A program made the translations under genes and the position numbers. Of a DNA stretch of 64,000 nt, positions 24,404 through 33,282 are shown in pieces. The notes under the pieces were generated by a model. That model saw nothing but the letters and a program-made list of their open reading frames with translations, had not been told where the DNA came from and did not search any database. How positions within the stretch are numbered: position 1 is the first letter of the stretch; each line of letters opens with the position of its first letter. This stretch comes from Enemella evansiae (GTDB lineage: Bacteria > Pseudomonadota > Alphaproteobacteria > Rhodobacterales > Rhodobacteraceae), in contig JAFKDC010000022.1 in assembly GCA_017255395.1 (NCBI GenBank), positions 1-64,000 on the forward strand. The letters run 5' to 3'.

Positions 24404-24478
24404 ACTGCTCGATAGGTTTCTTGCCTGTATGAAACCTGCCTCAATGACTGAACCCCGGCTTCGGCCGGGGTTTTTTTT
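24404..24478 (+). ncRNA. candidate small RNA (about 75 nt)
   Basis: Bounded by a near-consensus promoter and a strong intrinsic terminator. The body contains a 7-bp hairpin (AGGTTTC at 24414-24420 with GAAACCT at 24431-24437, 10-nt loop), then a single-stranded TGCCTCAATGACTG linker and the terminator with eight T residues, a layout typical of Hfq-dependent RNAs. It lies between divergent protein genes. I cannot match it to a named RNA family. Confidence 0.6.
24451..24478 (+). terminator. strong intrinsic terminator
   Basis: AACCCCGGC with the loop region TTCG and GCCGGGGTT forms a perfect stem followed by an uninterrupted T tract to 24478. It has no upstream plus-strand protein gene to serve, which supports the small RNA. 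Confidence 0.92.
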
Positions 24479-24587
24479 GGCCTTGCCGACAGGGCTTTGC
24501 CCGATCCCACGCACCGCGTCCAATCACGAAAGGGTTCCGTGCACAGGTGGCATCCGCAGTCTGCGGCCCGGCAGCGAAACGCTTCTT

Positions 24588-24598
24588 CTGCATTGCAG
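24588..24598. promoter_or_regulatory. PhaR-type CTGC-N3-GCAG motif before bdhA
   Basis: CTGCATTGCAG is a perfect match to the CTGC-N3-GCAG site reported for PhaR, the regulator of polyhydroxybutyrate granule genes in Paracoccus and Rhodobacter. It lies 63 bp before the 3-hydroxybutyrate dehydrogenase start. A second symmetric TGC-rich word (TGCTGCAACAGCA, 24623-24635) follows. Binding is inferred from the motif alone. Confidence 0.45.
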
Positions 24599-24660
24599 CA
24601 ACGGGGGTGGGATGCTCATATATGCTGCAACAGCACAATACATCAACAGGAGTAGAGACC

Positions 24661-25434
24661 ATGTCGCTCAAGGGCAAAACCGCAGTCATCACCGGATCGA
24701 CCTCGGGCATCGGGCTGGGGGTCGCCCATGAACTGGCGAAGGCGGGGGCCTCGATTGTCGTGAACTCCTTCTCGGACAGCGCGGCGGACCACGCCATCGC
24801 GAAAGAAATCGCCGACACATATGGCGTCGAGGCGCGCTATATCCAGGCCGATATGTCGAAAGAGGACCAGTGCCGCGCGCTGATCGAGAAGGCGGGCGCC
24901 TGCGACATCCTGGTGAATAACGCGGGCATCCAGCACGTCGCCCCCATCGACGAATTCCCGGTGGACAAATGGAACGCGATCATCGCGATCAACCTCAGCT
25001 CTGCCTTCCACACCACCGCCGCCGCGCTGCCGATGATGCGCAGGGCGGGCTGGGGCCGGGTGGTCAACATCGCCTCGGCGCACGGGCTGACCGCCTCGCC
25101 GTACAAAAGCGCCTATGTCGCGGCCAAGCACGGCATCGTCGGCATGACCAAGGTCGTGGCGCTGGAAACCGCGAAGGAGCCGATCACCGCCAACGCGATC
25201 TGCCCGGGCTACGTGCTGACCCCGCTGGTCGAGGCGCAGATCCCCGACACCATGGAGAAATACGGTATGGGCCGCGAGGAGGTGATCGAGAAGGTCATGC
25301 TGGAGCGCCAGCCTTCGAAAGAATTCGCCACCGTCGAGCAGCTGGGCGGCACGGCGGTCTTCCTGTGCTCGGACGCGGCGGCGCAGATCACAGGCACCAC
25401 GATTTCCGTCGACGGCGGCTGGACGGCGCTTTGA
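24661..25434 (+). CDS. bdhA: 3-hydroxybutyrate dehydrogenase
   Basis: 257 residues, short-chain dehydrogenase. It oxidises D-3-hydroxybutyrate to acetoacetate with NAD+ in the cytosol, a step in polyhydroxybutyrate use. Seen: nucleotide motif TGSTSGIGLG, NNAG motif in ILVNNAGIQHVAPIDEFP, and the catalytic triad region Ser (NIASAHG), Tyr and Lys (YVAAKHG). GIQHVAPIDEFP is characteristic of this enzyme. Start ATG 24661 follows ACAGGAGTAGAGACC. A patatin gene follows after 82 bp, a pairing seen in other alphaproteobacteria. Confidence 0.93.
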   Translation: MSLKGKTAVITGSTSGIGLGVAHELAKAGASIVVNSFSDSAADHAIAKEIADTYGVEARYIQADMSKEDQCRALIEKAGACDILVNNAGIQHVAPIDEFPVDKWNAIIAINLSSAFHTTAAALPMMRRAGWGRVVNIASAHGLTASPYKSAYVAAKHGIVGMTKVVALETAKEPITANAICPGYVLTPLVEAQIPDTMEKYGMGREEVIEKVMLERQPSKEFATVEQLGGTAVFLCSDAAAQITGTTISVDGGWTAL

Positions 25435-25516
25435 GGCCGGCCGGGCAGGGGGGCGCTGCCCCCCGCCTTCGGCGCCCCCCGGGATATTTGCAGACAGAAG
25501 AAACAGGGGCCCCGTG

Positions 25517-26557
25517 ATGCCACAGCCCGTACGGATCAATCTTGCCCTGCAGGGCGGCGGCGCGCATGGCGCCTATACCTGGGGTGTGCTGGACCGGCTG
25601 CTGGAGGAGAAGGATCTTGAGATCGCCGCCATCAGCGGGACCTCGGCGGGGGCGCTGAACGGCGCGGCGCTGAAGGCCGGGTGGCACGAGGGCGGCCACG
25701 AGGGCGCGCGGGAAAGGCTGGCCTGGCTGTGGGGGCGGGTGACGCGGCTGAACGACCAGACGCTGCCCGCCTGGATGATGCCCTGGCTGCCACACCCGGG
25801 GATGGTCAGCCGCGCCATCGAGACCTCGCCGGGTTATCTCTGGGCCGACACGGTGACGCGGATGCTGTCGCCCTACGGGCTGGGTCCGTTCTACCGCAAC
25901 CCGCTGGAGCCCATCGTTGCCGAGCTCGACTTCGACCATGTCTGTTCCGGTGTCGGGCCGGAGCTGCATCTTTGCGCAACCAACGTGCGGACCGGCAAGG
26001 TGCGGACCTTCACCGGCGAGAGGATTTCGGGGAAGGCGGTCATGGCCTCGGCCTGCCTGCCGACTCTGTTCCAGGCGGTCGAGATGGAAGATCCGGTCAC
26101 CGGCGTGACAGAGGCCTTCTGGGACGGCGGCTATTCGGGCAACCCGGCGCTGTTCCCGTTGTACGCGATGCATCTGCCCGACGACATCGTGATCGTGAAC
26201 ATCAACCCGATCCATCGCGAGAAGCTGCCCGTCACCCCGCCCGAGATCCAGAACCGCATCAACGAGATCAGCTTCAACGCTTCGCTTCTGCGTGACCTGC
26301 GGGCGATCAACTTCGTCCAGCGTCTGATCGCCGAAGGCTCTGTCGTCGAGGGCGCGATGAAGAACGTGCTGGTGCATATGATCGCTGACGACGGGCTGAT
26401 GAACGCGCTGTCGGTGGCGACGAAAATGGTGGCGATCCCCTCTGTCATCGCGCAGCTGAAAGAGGCGGGGCGCCGCGCGGCGGGCGAATTCCTGCGCAGG
26501 CATCGCGCCGATCTTGGCCAGCGCCAGACCGTGGATCTGCGCGAGATGTTCGATTGA
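25517..26557 (+). CDS. patatin-like phospholipase
   Basis: 346 residues. The Ser-Asp dyad is visible: LALQGGGAHGAYTWG (oxyanion loop), GTSAGALNG with the nucleophile Ser in GxSxG, and DGGYSGNP with the catalytic Asp. It should hydrolyse acyl esters; next to bdhA it may act on lipids or on polyhydroxybutyrate-derived esters, but the substrate is not shown. ATG 25517 is preferred over the adjacent GTG. Probably in one transcript with bdhA. Confidence 0.87.
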   Translation: MPQPVRINLALQGGGAHGAYTWGVLDRLLEEKDLEIAAISGTSAGALNGAALKAGWHEGGHEGARERLAWLWGRVTRLNDQTLPAWMMPWLPHPGMVSRAIETSPGYLWADTVTRMLSPYGLGPFYRNPLEPIVAELDFDHVCSGVGPELHLCATNVRTGKVRTFTGERISGKAVMASACLPTLFQAVEMEDPVTGVTEAFWDGGYSGNPALFPLYAMHLPDDIVIVNINPIHREKLPVTPPEIQNRINEISFNASLLRDLRAINFVQRLIAEGSVVEGAMKNVLVHMIADDGLMNALSVATKMVAIPSVIAQLKEAGRRAAGEFLRRHRADLGQRQTVDLREMFD

Positions 26558-26565
26558 GGAGCCGT

Positions 26566-26605
26566 TAAAAACAAACGCGCCGCACCGGGGATACGATGCG
26601 GCGCG
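26566..26605 (-). terminator. terminator between convergent genes
   Basis: A 9-bp perfect stem (CGCGCCGCA, 26576-26584, with TGCGGCGCG, 26597-26605) is followed on the minus strand by TTTGTTTTT. It lies 9 nt after the patatin stop and 150 nt beyond the DUF502 stop, and suits the minus strand best. Confidence 0.7.
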
Positions 26606-26755
26606 CGACCGTGTGGCGGCCTTGAACACAAGCGCCGAGGGACTGGCGCCTTCTTCCTGTAAGATAGACTGTCTTGGGCGGATATAAAGTGAAATCTTGC
26701 TTGCGCGGTGCATTTTCCACACAGATTCTGCGGGGCGCCGCCCGTCTGGGCCTGA

Positions 26756-27502
26756 TCAGGAAGCCTCGCGGAAACGCGCCTCGGCGGCCTGCTTGGCGTC
26801 ACTGCCGTTCGGGTAGACCAGCCCCGCCGAAATCACCAGCTTGGCGGCGTCCTCAAGGGTCATGTCCAGTTCGATCACGTCTTCCTTCGGGAAGAACAGC
26901 AGGAATCCCGAGGTCGGATTCGGCGTGGTCGGCACGAAGACGGACACCAGTCCGCCCATGGTCTGCGCCTTCTGCGCCACTTCGCCGCGTGTGTCGGTCG
27001 AGATGAAGGCCACGGCCCAGATTCCCTTGCGCGGGTATTCGACCAGACAGGCCTTTTCGAAGCTGCGTTCGGTCTGGGCAAAGACGGTTTCGGCCAGTTG
27101 CTTGATGCCCGAGTAGATCGAGCGGACCACCGGTGTGCGGTCCACGAGGCTTTCACCGAAATTGATCAGAGAGCGCCCGATCAACCCCTTGGCGATCCAG
27201 CCGACCATGATGGTGAACAGCAGAAAGACCACCACGCCAAGCCCGCGCACGTTGACCTCGACCCGGTCCTCGCCGGTGAGGCCGAGAAAGCGGTTCAGCA
27301 GTTCGGTGGGGTGATAGGCGCCCGGCACGAAGGGCCAGACGAAGCCGTCGACCCAGCCGACAACCGTCCAGATCAGCCAGACCGTCAGGCCGACGGGGGC
27401 GATCACGACGATGCCGGTCAGAAAGGAGGTGCGCAGACGGACGAAGAGGCCCGAGCGTTTCTTGGGTTCCGGGTCGAACGGAGAAGGATTCGGGGTCGTC
27501 AT
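26756..27502 (-). CDS. DUF502 family inner-membrane protein
   Basis: 248 residues. Two membrane segments at about 22-48 and 86-110 (FLTGIVVIAPVGLTVWLIW and GVVVFLLFTIMVGWIAKGL), then a cytosolic part with the family signature ESLVDRTPVVRSIYSGIKQL and a conserved LVEYPRKGIWAVAF. Function is unknown; the family is widespread and sometimes linked to envelope stress. ATG 27502 has GGAAAG at the right spacing. Single-gene unit. Confidence 0.9.
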   Translation of the reverse strand: MTTPNPSPFDPEPKKRSGLFVRLRTSFLTGIVVIAPVGLTVWLIWTVVGWVDGFVWPFVPGAYHPTELLNRFLGLTGEDRVEVNVRGLGVVVFLLFTIMVGWIAKGLIGRSLINFGESLVDRTPVVRSIYSGIKQLAETVFAQTERSFEKACLVEYPRKGIWAVAFISTDTRGEVAQKAQTMGGLVSVFVPTTPNPTSGFLLFFPKEDVIELDMTLEDAAKLVISAGLVYPNGSDAKQAAEARFREAS

Positions 27503-27580
27503 CGTCTTTCCATGGGCAGCCCCATGGAAACTAGGCATTGGCCGGGCGCACTACAATACGTCTGTTCACCAAAGCGGCAC

Positions 27581-28498
27581 TCAAGCAGGGCGAACGCTCA
27601 ATTCCCGTGCAATTTCAGCGGCGAGGCGCGCATTGTTGAGAACAAGCGCGATGTTTGCGGTCAGCGAACGGCCCTCTGTCAGCTCGTAGATGCGTTGCAG
27701 CAGGTAGGGTGTCAGCGCCTTGCCGGTGATTCCGTGGCGGTCGGCGTCTTCGGTGGCGCGGGTGATCACCGGCAGCATGGTGTCGCGCGCGATCTCGGCC
27801 TCGGCGGGGATCGGGTTGGCCACCAGCTGACCACCCGGCAGGCCGAGCGCGGCGCGCATGGCGTGGGCGGCGGCGATTTCGGCCGCGCTGTCCATGCGCA
27901 GCGGCGAAGCCAGGCCCGCGTCGCGCGACCAGAAGGCGGGCAGGCGGTCCTGTCCGTAGGTGATGACCGGAACGCCCAGCGTTTCCAGCACTTCCAGCGT
28001 CTTGGGCAGGTCGAGGATTGCCTTGGCCCCGGCAGCCACGACCGTCACGGCGGTCTGCGCCAGTTCGTGCAGGTCGGCGGAGACGTCGAAGCTGGACTCG
28101 GCGCCCTGATGCACGCCGCCGATGCCGCCGGTGGCGAAAACCGCGATTCCCGCCAGCCGGGCGCCGATCATCGTCGCCGCGACCGTCGTCGCCCCGGTGC
28201 CGCCCCGGGCCATGCAGGCGGCCATGTCGGCGCGCGACAGCTTGGCAACGTTTTTGGCCTGCGCCAGCGCCTCCAGCCGGTCGGTCTCGAGGCCGACGTG
28301 CAGGGCGCCGTCCAGCACCGCGATGGTGGCCGGGACCGCACCTGCCTCGCGCACCGTCGTCTCGACCTTCTGCGCCATCTCCAGGTTTTGCGGCCAGGGC
28401 ATCCCATGCGTGATGATGGTCGATTCCAGCGCAACGATGGGACGGTTTTCTGCAATCGAATCGCGGACTTCGGGGGTGATCTTCAGGTTCAGGCTCAT
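27581..28498 (-). CDS. psuG: pseudouridine-5'-phosphate glycosidase
   Basis: 305 residues. Splits pseudouridine 5'-phosphate into uracil and ribose 5-phosphate, allowing RNA-derived pseudouridine to be recycled. Seen: ALESTIITHGMPWPQN, RGGTGATTVAATMI, FATGGIGGVHQGAESSFDVS and the conserved NPIPAEAEI, all signatures of PsuG. It overlaps psuK by 4 nt (ATGA), so the two steps are co-translated in the order kinase, glycosidase. Confidence 0.95.
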   Translation of the reverse strand: MSLNLKITPEVRDSIAENRPIVALESTIITHGMPWPQNLEMAQKVETTVREAGAVPATIAVLDGALHVGLETDRLEALAQAKNVAKLSRADMAACMARGGTGATTVAATMIGARLAGIAVFATGGIGGVHQGAESSFDVSADLHELAQTAVTVVAAGAKAILDLPKTLEVLETLGVPVITYGQDRLPAFWSRDAGLASPLRMDSAAEIAAAHAMRAALGLPGGQLVANPIPAEAEIARDTMLPVITRATEDADRHGITGKALTPYLLQRIYELTEGRSLTANIALVLNNARLAAEIARELSVRPA

Positions 28499-29388
28499 GC
28501 CGGGTGCTCTCCGGAGACGTGGATGGCGGCGGCCTGAAGCGCGGCTTCCAGCGCGTCTTCGCGGGCCGACCCGCCCAGTTCGGCGGCGATATGGGCCGCC
28601 ATGAAGGTATCGCCCGCGCCGGTGACGCGGGTCACCAGAACCTCGGGCGGCGCGGCAGAGACCGCGCCGGAGGCATCCGCATCGGCGCAGGGCTTGCCGC
28701 CATGGGTCACAAGCGCGCGCCGCGCGCCCCGGGCCACCAGTGCCAGCGCCGCCTCGGGCGCCGAGGTGAAGCGGGCGTGACACAGCAGCCCGGCCTCTTC
28801 GAGGTTGACGTAAAGCGTGCCGCGCCCGGCGGCGACGAAGGGCAGAAGCCGCTCCGCCTTGCCGGGGCTGGCGGGCGCGATGCGCAGATCGGCTGCGGCA
28901 AAGGCCGCGCCTTCGGCGATGGTCTGCAACAGCGCGCCGGTCAGGTTGCCGTCCAGCGCGACGGCGCCGGAATAGGGCGCCTGCGCGCTGCCAAGGCGCC
29001 CGTCGGTCAGCGGGCGCAGGATCTTGTCACCCGCCGCCTCCAGCGAGTGGGCATCGGCGATGGCGGCGATCAGCCCGTTGGCGCCCTCGACCGCCATGTA
29101 ACGATCGGTCGGCAGGTCTTCGGAGCGGTACAGAAAGGCGGTGTCCAGCCCCAGCCTGCGGCATTCGGCGGCCAGTTCCTCGCCCTCGGGGTCGGACCCC
29201 AGGGCCGACAGCAGCGCCACGCGCAGGTCGAATCGCGCCAGCCCCATGGCGATGTTCAGGGCCACCCCGCCGGGAATGCGGGTGATGCGCCCGGGCACAT
29301 CGGCGCCGAAGGCCATGGCACTGGGGGATCGGCCGATCACGTCCCAGAGGACGGAGCCGATGCAGAGGATATCCGGGGCGCGGGTCAT
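28495..29388 (-). CDS. psuK: PfkB-family pseudouridine kinase
   Basis: 297 residues, ribokinase/PfkB fold. Expected to phosphorylate pseudouridine to the substrate of PsuG. Seen: the N-terminal GSVLWDVIGRS and IPGGVALNIAMGLAR, and the catalytic GAGDTFMAAHIAAEL with its anion hole and base Asp. The assignment as pseudouridine kinase rests on the ATGA overlap with psuG; PfkB sequence alone would not distinguish sugars. Confidence 0.88.
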   Translation of the reverse strand: MTRAPDILCIGSVLWDVIGRSPSAMAFGADVPGRITRIPGGVALNIAMGLARFDLRVALLSALGSDPEGEELAAECRRLGLDTAFLYRSEDLPTDRYMAVEGANGLIAAIADAHSLEAAGDKILRPLTDGRLGSAQAPYSGAVALDGNLTGALLQTIAEGAAFAAADLRIAPASPGKAERLLPFVAAGRGTLYVNLEEAGLLCHARFTSAPEAALALVARGARRALVTHGGKPCADADASGAVSAAPPEVLVTRVTGAGDTFMAAHIAAELGGSAREDALEAALQAAAIHVSGEHPA

Positions 29389-29531
29389 ATCCCGTCATGC
29401 CGCGTGCGGGCGCTCTGCGCAAGCCACGGCGGCGCTGACGCGGCGGCGCCATGCCGGGGCAGGGCGTGTGCCCCCTTTCGTCCCGCCCCCGGCGCGCTAT
29501 GCTGGCGCGCAAACCACCCGGAGGAGTCGTC

Positions 29532-30764
29532 ATGAACGAGATGAGCGCCGCGAAACCCGCCCTGAAGCCCAAGGATGCCCCCGATCTCGGCGCCTTCACA
29601 TGGGACGATCCGTTCCGCCTGAACGACCAGCTGTCCGAGGAAGAGCGTATGCTGGCCGAGGGCGCCCGCGCCTTCGCACAGGAAAAGCTGGCGCCGCGCG
29701 TCACCGAAGCCTACGAGAACGAGACCGTGGAGCCCGAGATCTTTGCCGAGATGGGGCAGATGGGCCTTCTGGGCGTCACGGTGCCCGAAGAATATGGCGG
29801 CATCGGCGCGGGTTACGTGTCTTACGGGCTGGTCGCGCGCGAGGTCGAGCGGGTGGATTCGGGCTATCGCTCGATGATGTCGGTGCAATCCTCGCTGGTG
29901 ATGTACCCGATCTACGCCTACGGCAGCGAAGAGCAGCGGCAGAAGTATCTGCCGAAGCTGGCCTCGGGCGAGTGGATCGGCTGCTTCGGCCTGACCGAGC
30001 CGGACGCGGGTTCCGACCCGGGCGGCATGAAGACCCGCGCCACCAAGATCGACGGCGGCTATCGTCTGACCGGGTCCAAGATGTGGATTTCCAACGCGCC
30101 CATCGCCGATGTCTTCGTGGTCTGGGCCAAGTCCGACGCGCATGACGGCAAGATCCGCGGCTTCGTTCTGGACAAGGGCGCCAAGGGCCTGTCGGCCCCC
30201 AAGATCGGCAACAAGCTGTCCCTGCGCGCCTCGGTCACCGGGGAAATCGTGCTCGACGGCGTCGAGGTGGGCGAGGACGCGCTGCTGCCGCATGTCTCGG
30301 GGCTGAAGGGGCCCTTCGGCTGCCTCAACCGGGCGCGCTATGGTATCGCGTGGGGCGCCATGGGCGCGGCAGAGTTCTGCTGGCACGCGGCGCGCAACTA
30401 CGGGCTGGACCGAAAGCAGTTCGGCAAGCCCATCGCGCAGACCCAGCTGTTCCAGCGCAAGCTGGCCGAGATGCAGACCGAGATCTCGCTGGGCCTTCAG
30501 GCCGCGCTGCGGGTCGGGCGGCTGATGGACGAGGCGCAGGCCGCGCCCGAGATGATTTCCATCATCAAGCGCAACAACTGCGGCAAGGCGCTGGATATCG
30601 CGCGCATGGCCCGCGACATGCATGGCGGCAACGGCATCTCGGCGGAATTCCAGGTGATCCGCCACATGCTGAACCTCGAGACGGTGAATACCTACGAGGG
30701 CACGCATGACGTGCACGCGCTGATCCTTGGCCGCGCGCAGACCGGGCTTCAGGCCTTCTTCTGA
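29532..30764 (+). CDS. gcdH: glutaryl-CoA dehydrogenase
   Basis: 410 residues, acyl-CoA dehydrogenase fold. Oxidises and decarboxylates glutaryl-CoA to crotonyl-CoA in lysine and tryptophan breakdown, using FAD. Seen: [63 protein letters not shown] and [20 protein letters not shown], which carries the catalytic Glu and is typical of GcdH. ATG 29532 follows CGGAGGAGTCGTC; the open frame extends upstream without a ribosome site. Single-gene unit. Confidence 0.94.
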   Translation: MNEMSAAKPALKPKDAPDLGAFTWDDPFRLNDQLSEEERMLAEGARAFAQEKLAPRVTEAYENETVEPEIFAEMGQMGLLGVTVPEEYGGIGAGYVSYGLVAREVERVDSGYRSMMSVQSSLVMYPIYAYGSEEQRQKYLPKLASGEWIGCFGLTEPDAGSDPGGMKTRATKIDGGYRLTGSKMWISNAPIADVFVVWAKSDAHDGKIRGFVLDKGAKGLSAPKIGNKLSLRASVTGEIVLDGVEVGEDALLPHVSGLKGPFGCLNRARYGIAWGAMGAAEFCWHAARNYGLDRKQFGKPIAQTQLFQRKLAEMQTEISLGLQAALRVGRLMDEAQAAPEMISIIKRNNCGKALDIARMARDMHGGNGISAEFQVIRHMLNLETVNTYEGTHDVHALILGRAQTGLQAFF

Positions 30765-30822
30765 GGCCCCCGGCACAGGCGCCCCGCCGTCACCGCGGCG
30801 GCGCCTGACCCCACAGGGCCAC

Positions 30823-30862
30823 CACCCACAGCACGCCACCCACAGCACGCCACACAGCACGC
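30823..30862. repeat. short tandem repeat (14-bp unit)
   Basis: Two exact copies of CACCCACAGCACGC (30823-30836, 30837-30850) and a shortened third (30851-30862), between the gcdH stop and its terminator. Likely to vary in copy number. Confidence 0.85.
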
Positions 30863-30864
30863 AC

Positions 30865-30890
30865 CCCCGGCGCCACTGACGGCGCCGGGG
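30865..30890 (+). terminator. probable terminator after gcdH
   Basis: A 10-bp perfect GC stem (CCCCGGCGCC / GGCGCCGGGG, 6-nt loop) followed by TGTTG. Lies 100 nt after the stop codon. The weak T run lowers certainty. Confidence 0.6.
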
Positions 30891-31032
30891 TGTTGCGCCG
30901 CGCTGGCCTGCCGCCGCCTGAGGCGGGCGCAGGGCGCAGGGGCTGACCGGGCCGGGGTGGTCCGTTACACGTCACAAAACCTTCAGCGAAGCGACGCCCG
31001 CAATTTACATTGCGGATGCAATTACCGTTGCC

Positions 31033-31908
31033 ATGACCCATGCCGCTTCGCAATCCGCGCTGAACGCGCTTCTGACCCGCAACGCCGAAAGGCTGACCGC
31101 CACCGACGGGCGTCTGCTGGACGTGCTCTTGCAGGACCCGGTGCGCGCGGCGCTGGAGAACGGCAAAGAGATCTCGGACCGGGCGGGCGTTCACCCGGCC
31201 TCTGCCGTGCGGCTGGCGCAGCGGCTGGGCTTCGACGGCTACCCGGCGTTCCGCGCCTTCCTGCGCGCCAACCTGACAGAGGGCGGGCGCGACTTCGGCA
31301 CCGCCTCGGCCCGGATGGCGGCGCGGCTGGTGCGGGCGGAAGAGGGACTGCTGGCCTCTGTCGTCGAGGGAGAGATCGCGGCGCTTGAGGCCCTGCGGGA
31401 TACCGTCACCGACGCCCGGATACGGGCCTGCGCCGAGGTCCTTCGCGGCGCGCGCCGGGTCTACCTGTTCGGGCAGGGCCACGCCGCCAGCCTGTCGAAA
31501 CTGGCGGCGCTGCGGCTGGGCCGTTCTGGCTATGACGCCCGCGACCTTGGCGCCGAACGAGAGCGCATGGCGCTGGCGCTGCAGGGGCTGGGGCAGGGGG
31601 ATGCCCTCTGGCTGTTCTCGTTTCGCAAGCCCCATGCCACCACGCTGACCCTTGCCGGGATCGCCCGCAGCCGGGGCGCCACCCTGCTGGCGCTGACCGA
31701 CGACGGCGGCACCCCGATCCGGCCCGTCCCGGACCATACCATCGCCGCCTCGCGCGGGCGCATCGGCGAGACCCAGTCGCTGACGGTGCCCATGGCCGTC
31801 GCCAATGCCGTGATCCTCGACCTTGCGCGGATCGACGGCGGGCGCTCGCTGGCGGCGCTGGACGAGCACCGCAAATTCCGCGCCGCGCTGCCGCCCGAAT
31901 GGCAGTAA
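31033..31908 (+). CDS. RpiR-family regulator of the sugar-phosphate importer
   Basis: 291 residues. N-terminal HTH of the RpiR type (SDRAGVHPASAVRLAQRLGF, then YPAFRAFLRANL) and a C-terminal SIS domain (VYLFGQGHAASLSKLAALRL; WLFSFRKPHATTLTLAGIA) that would bind a phosphorylated sugar. It stands 63 bp before the Ugp-like transporter genes on the same strand and is probably their local regulator, tuned to a glycerophosphodiester-derived or sugar-phosphate ligand. Confidence 0.87.
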   Translation: MTHAASQSALNALLTRNAERLTATDGRLLDVLLQDPVRAALENGKEISDRAGVHPASAVRLAQRLGFDGYPAFRAFLRANLTEGGRDFGTASARMAARLVRAEEGLLASVVEGEIAALEALRDTVTDARIRACAEVLRGARRVYLFGQGHAASLSKLAALRLGRSGYDARDLGAERERMALALQGLGQGDALWLFSFRKPHATTLTLAGIARSRGATLLALTDDGGTPIRPVPDHTIAASRGRIGETQSLTVPMAVANAVILDLARIDGGRSLAALDEHRKFRAALPPEWQ

Positions 31909-31919
31909 GCGCGCCCGCC

Positions 31920-31934
31920 ATAACAACAAGAAAC
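31920..31934 (+). promoter_or_regulatory. CA-rich leader element before solute-binding protein gene
   Basis: The 15-mer ATAACAACAAGAAAC, followed by GACCCA, occurs here and again at 60843-60857 followed by TGACCCA. Both copies lie directly after the preceding gene's stop and about 25-40 nt before an ABC solute-binding-protein start. Such CA-rich leaders are common targets of sRNAs that tune ABC transporter mRNAs. The function is inferred. Confidence 0.4.
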
Positions 31935-31971
31935 GACCCAACCCCAACGCAGCGAACAAAAGGAAGACCCC

Positions 31972-33222
31972 ATGTTCGATACGCTCAAGACCGCCCTTGC
32001 CACCAGCCTGCTGGCCCTGACGGCGGGCACCGCCACAGCCGATGTGACCGTCGAGTTCTGGCACAGCTTCTCCAGCGAAAGCGGCGCTGTCCTCGACGAG
32101 ATCGTCGCCGACTTCGAAGCCGCGAACCCCGGCATCGAGATCGATGCCCAGCACATCGGCAACTACAACGACATCGTGACGAAGCTTCAGGCCGCCATCC
32201 CGGCCCGCCGCGCCCCCGACGCGGTGATCATGGAGGTCACGCGCTACGGCCTGTTCGCGGATCGCGGCGTGCTGACCGACCTGACCGGCTACCTCGACGC
32301 GGACCCGCTGGAGGACGACCTGTTCGACTTCGCCCGCGAGGTCGGCGTCTATGAGGGCAAGAACTTCATCGTGCCCTTCAACTCTTCGACCCCGGTGCTT
32401 TACGTGAACACCGCGCTGTTCGCAGAGGCAGGCATGGAAGAAATCCCGCCGCTGACCGATTTCGACGAGATCCTGACCGCCGCGCAGACCGTGCAGGCAG
32501 AGCTGGGCGGCGAGGGCATCTTCGGCATCGCCGCACCGGGCCAGTTCGCCCGCTGGGGCCTGATCATGGCCAACGACAGCGATCTGATCGACAGCGTCTC
32601 GGGCGAGATCCTGATCGACGCGCCCAACACCATCGAAGCCTATGAATGGATGGCCTCGCTGGTGCACGAGCACAAGGTTGCCTCTGTCGACGGCGTATCG
32701 AAGGAGAACAACGGCCGCGACGCCTTCCTCGCGGGCAAGGCCGCGATGATGATGAACTCCACCGGCAACTACCGCCGGTCCAAGGACGCGCTGGGGGATG
32801 ACCTGCTGGTGCTGCCGATGCCCTGCAACAAGACCTGCGCGGCACCCATCGGCGGGGCCGGGATCGGCATCCTGTCGACCTCGGAGGACGCGGTCAAAGA
32901 CGCGGCCTACCAGTTCATCAGCTTCGCCGCCGGTGCGGAATCCAACGCCAAGTGGTTCGCGGGCACCGGTTACATGCCGATCAACCGCAACACCGCCGAC
33001 CAACCCCTCGCCGCCAAGGCGCTGGAAGGCGAGCCGGGCATCACCGTGGCAATCGAGCAGCTGGACGTCGCCCGGGGCCGTCCGCGTCCGCCGGTGGTCA
33101 CATGGATGCGGGCCAGTGAATACGACGTCTGGCAGGCGATCTCGCTGGGCCAGCGCGGCGCGGAAGAGGCGCTGACCGACTTCGCAACGCGCACCCGCAA
33201 CGAAGCCGCCCGCACCAACTGA
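31972..33222 (+). CDS. ugpB: UgpB-like ABC solute-binding protein
   Basis: 416 residues. Signal peptide 1-24 (LATSLLALTAGTATA), then VTVEFWHSFSSESGAVLDEI, typical of family 1 sugar-type binding proteins and closest in pattern to UgpB (glycerol-3-phosphate and glycerophosphodiesters). Middle part GNYRRSKDALGDDLLVLPMP and the C-terminal YDVWQAISLGQRGAEEAL also fit. A GDPD enzyme in the same operon strengthens this substrate. Ribosome site AAAGGAAG precedes the ATG. First gene of the importer operon. Confidence 0.85.
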   Translation: MFDTLKTALATSLLALTAGTATADVTVEFWHSFSSESGAVLDEIVADFEAANPGIEIDAQHIGNYNDIVTKLQAAIPARRAPDAVIMEVTRYGLFADRGVLTDLTGYLDADPLEDDLFDFAREVGVYEGKNFIVPFNSSTPVLYVNTALFAEAGMEEIPPLTDFDEILTAAQTVQAELGGEGIFGIAAPGQFARWGLIMANDSDLIDSVSGEILIDAPNTIEAYEWMASLVHEHKVASVDGVSKENNGRDAFLAGKAAMMMNSTGNYRRSKDALGDDLLVLPMPCNKTCAAPIGGAGIGILSTSEDAVKDAAYQFISFAAGAESNAKWFAGTGYMPINRNTADQPLAAKALEGEPGITVAIEQLDVARGRPRPPVVTWMRASEYDVWQAISLGQRGAEEALTDFATRTRNEAARTN

Positions 33223-33282
33223 GGCCATAGCGCCAATTGCCGGACCCGCGCGCCCGGGTCCGGCCCCTGACCGGAGCCTTCG

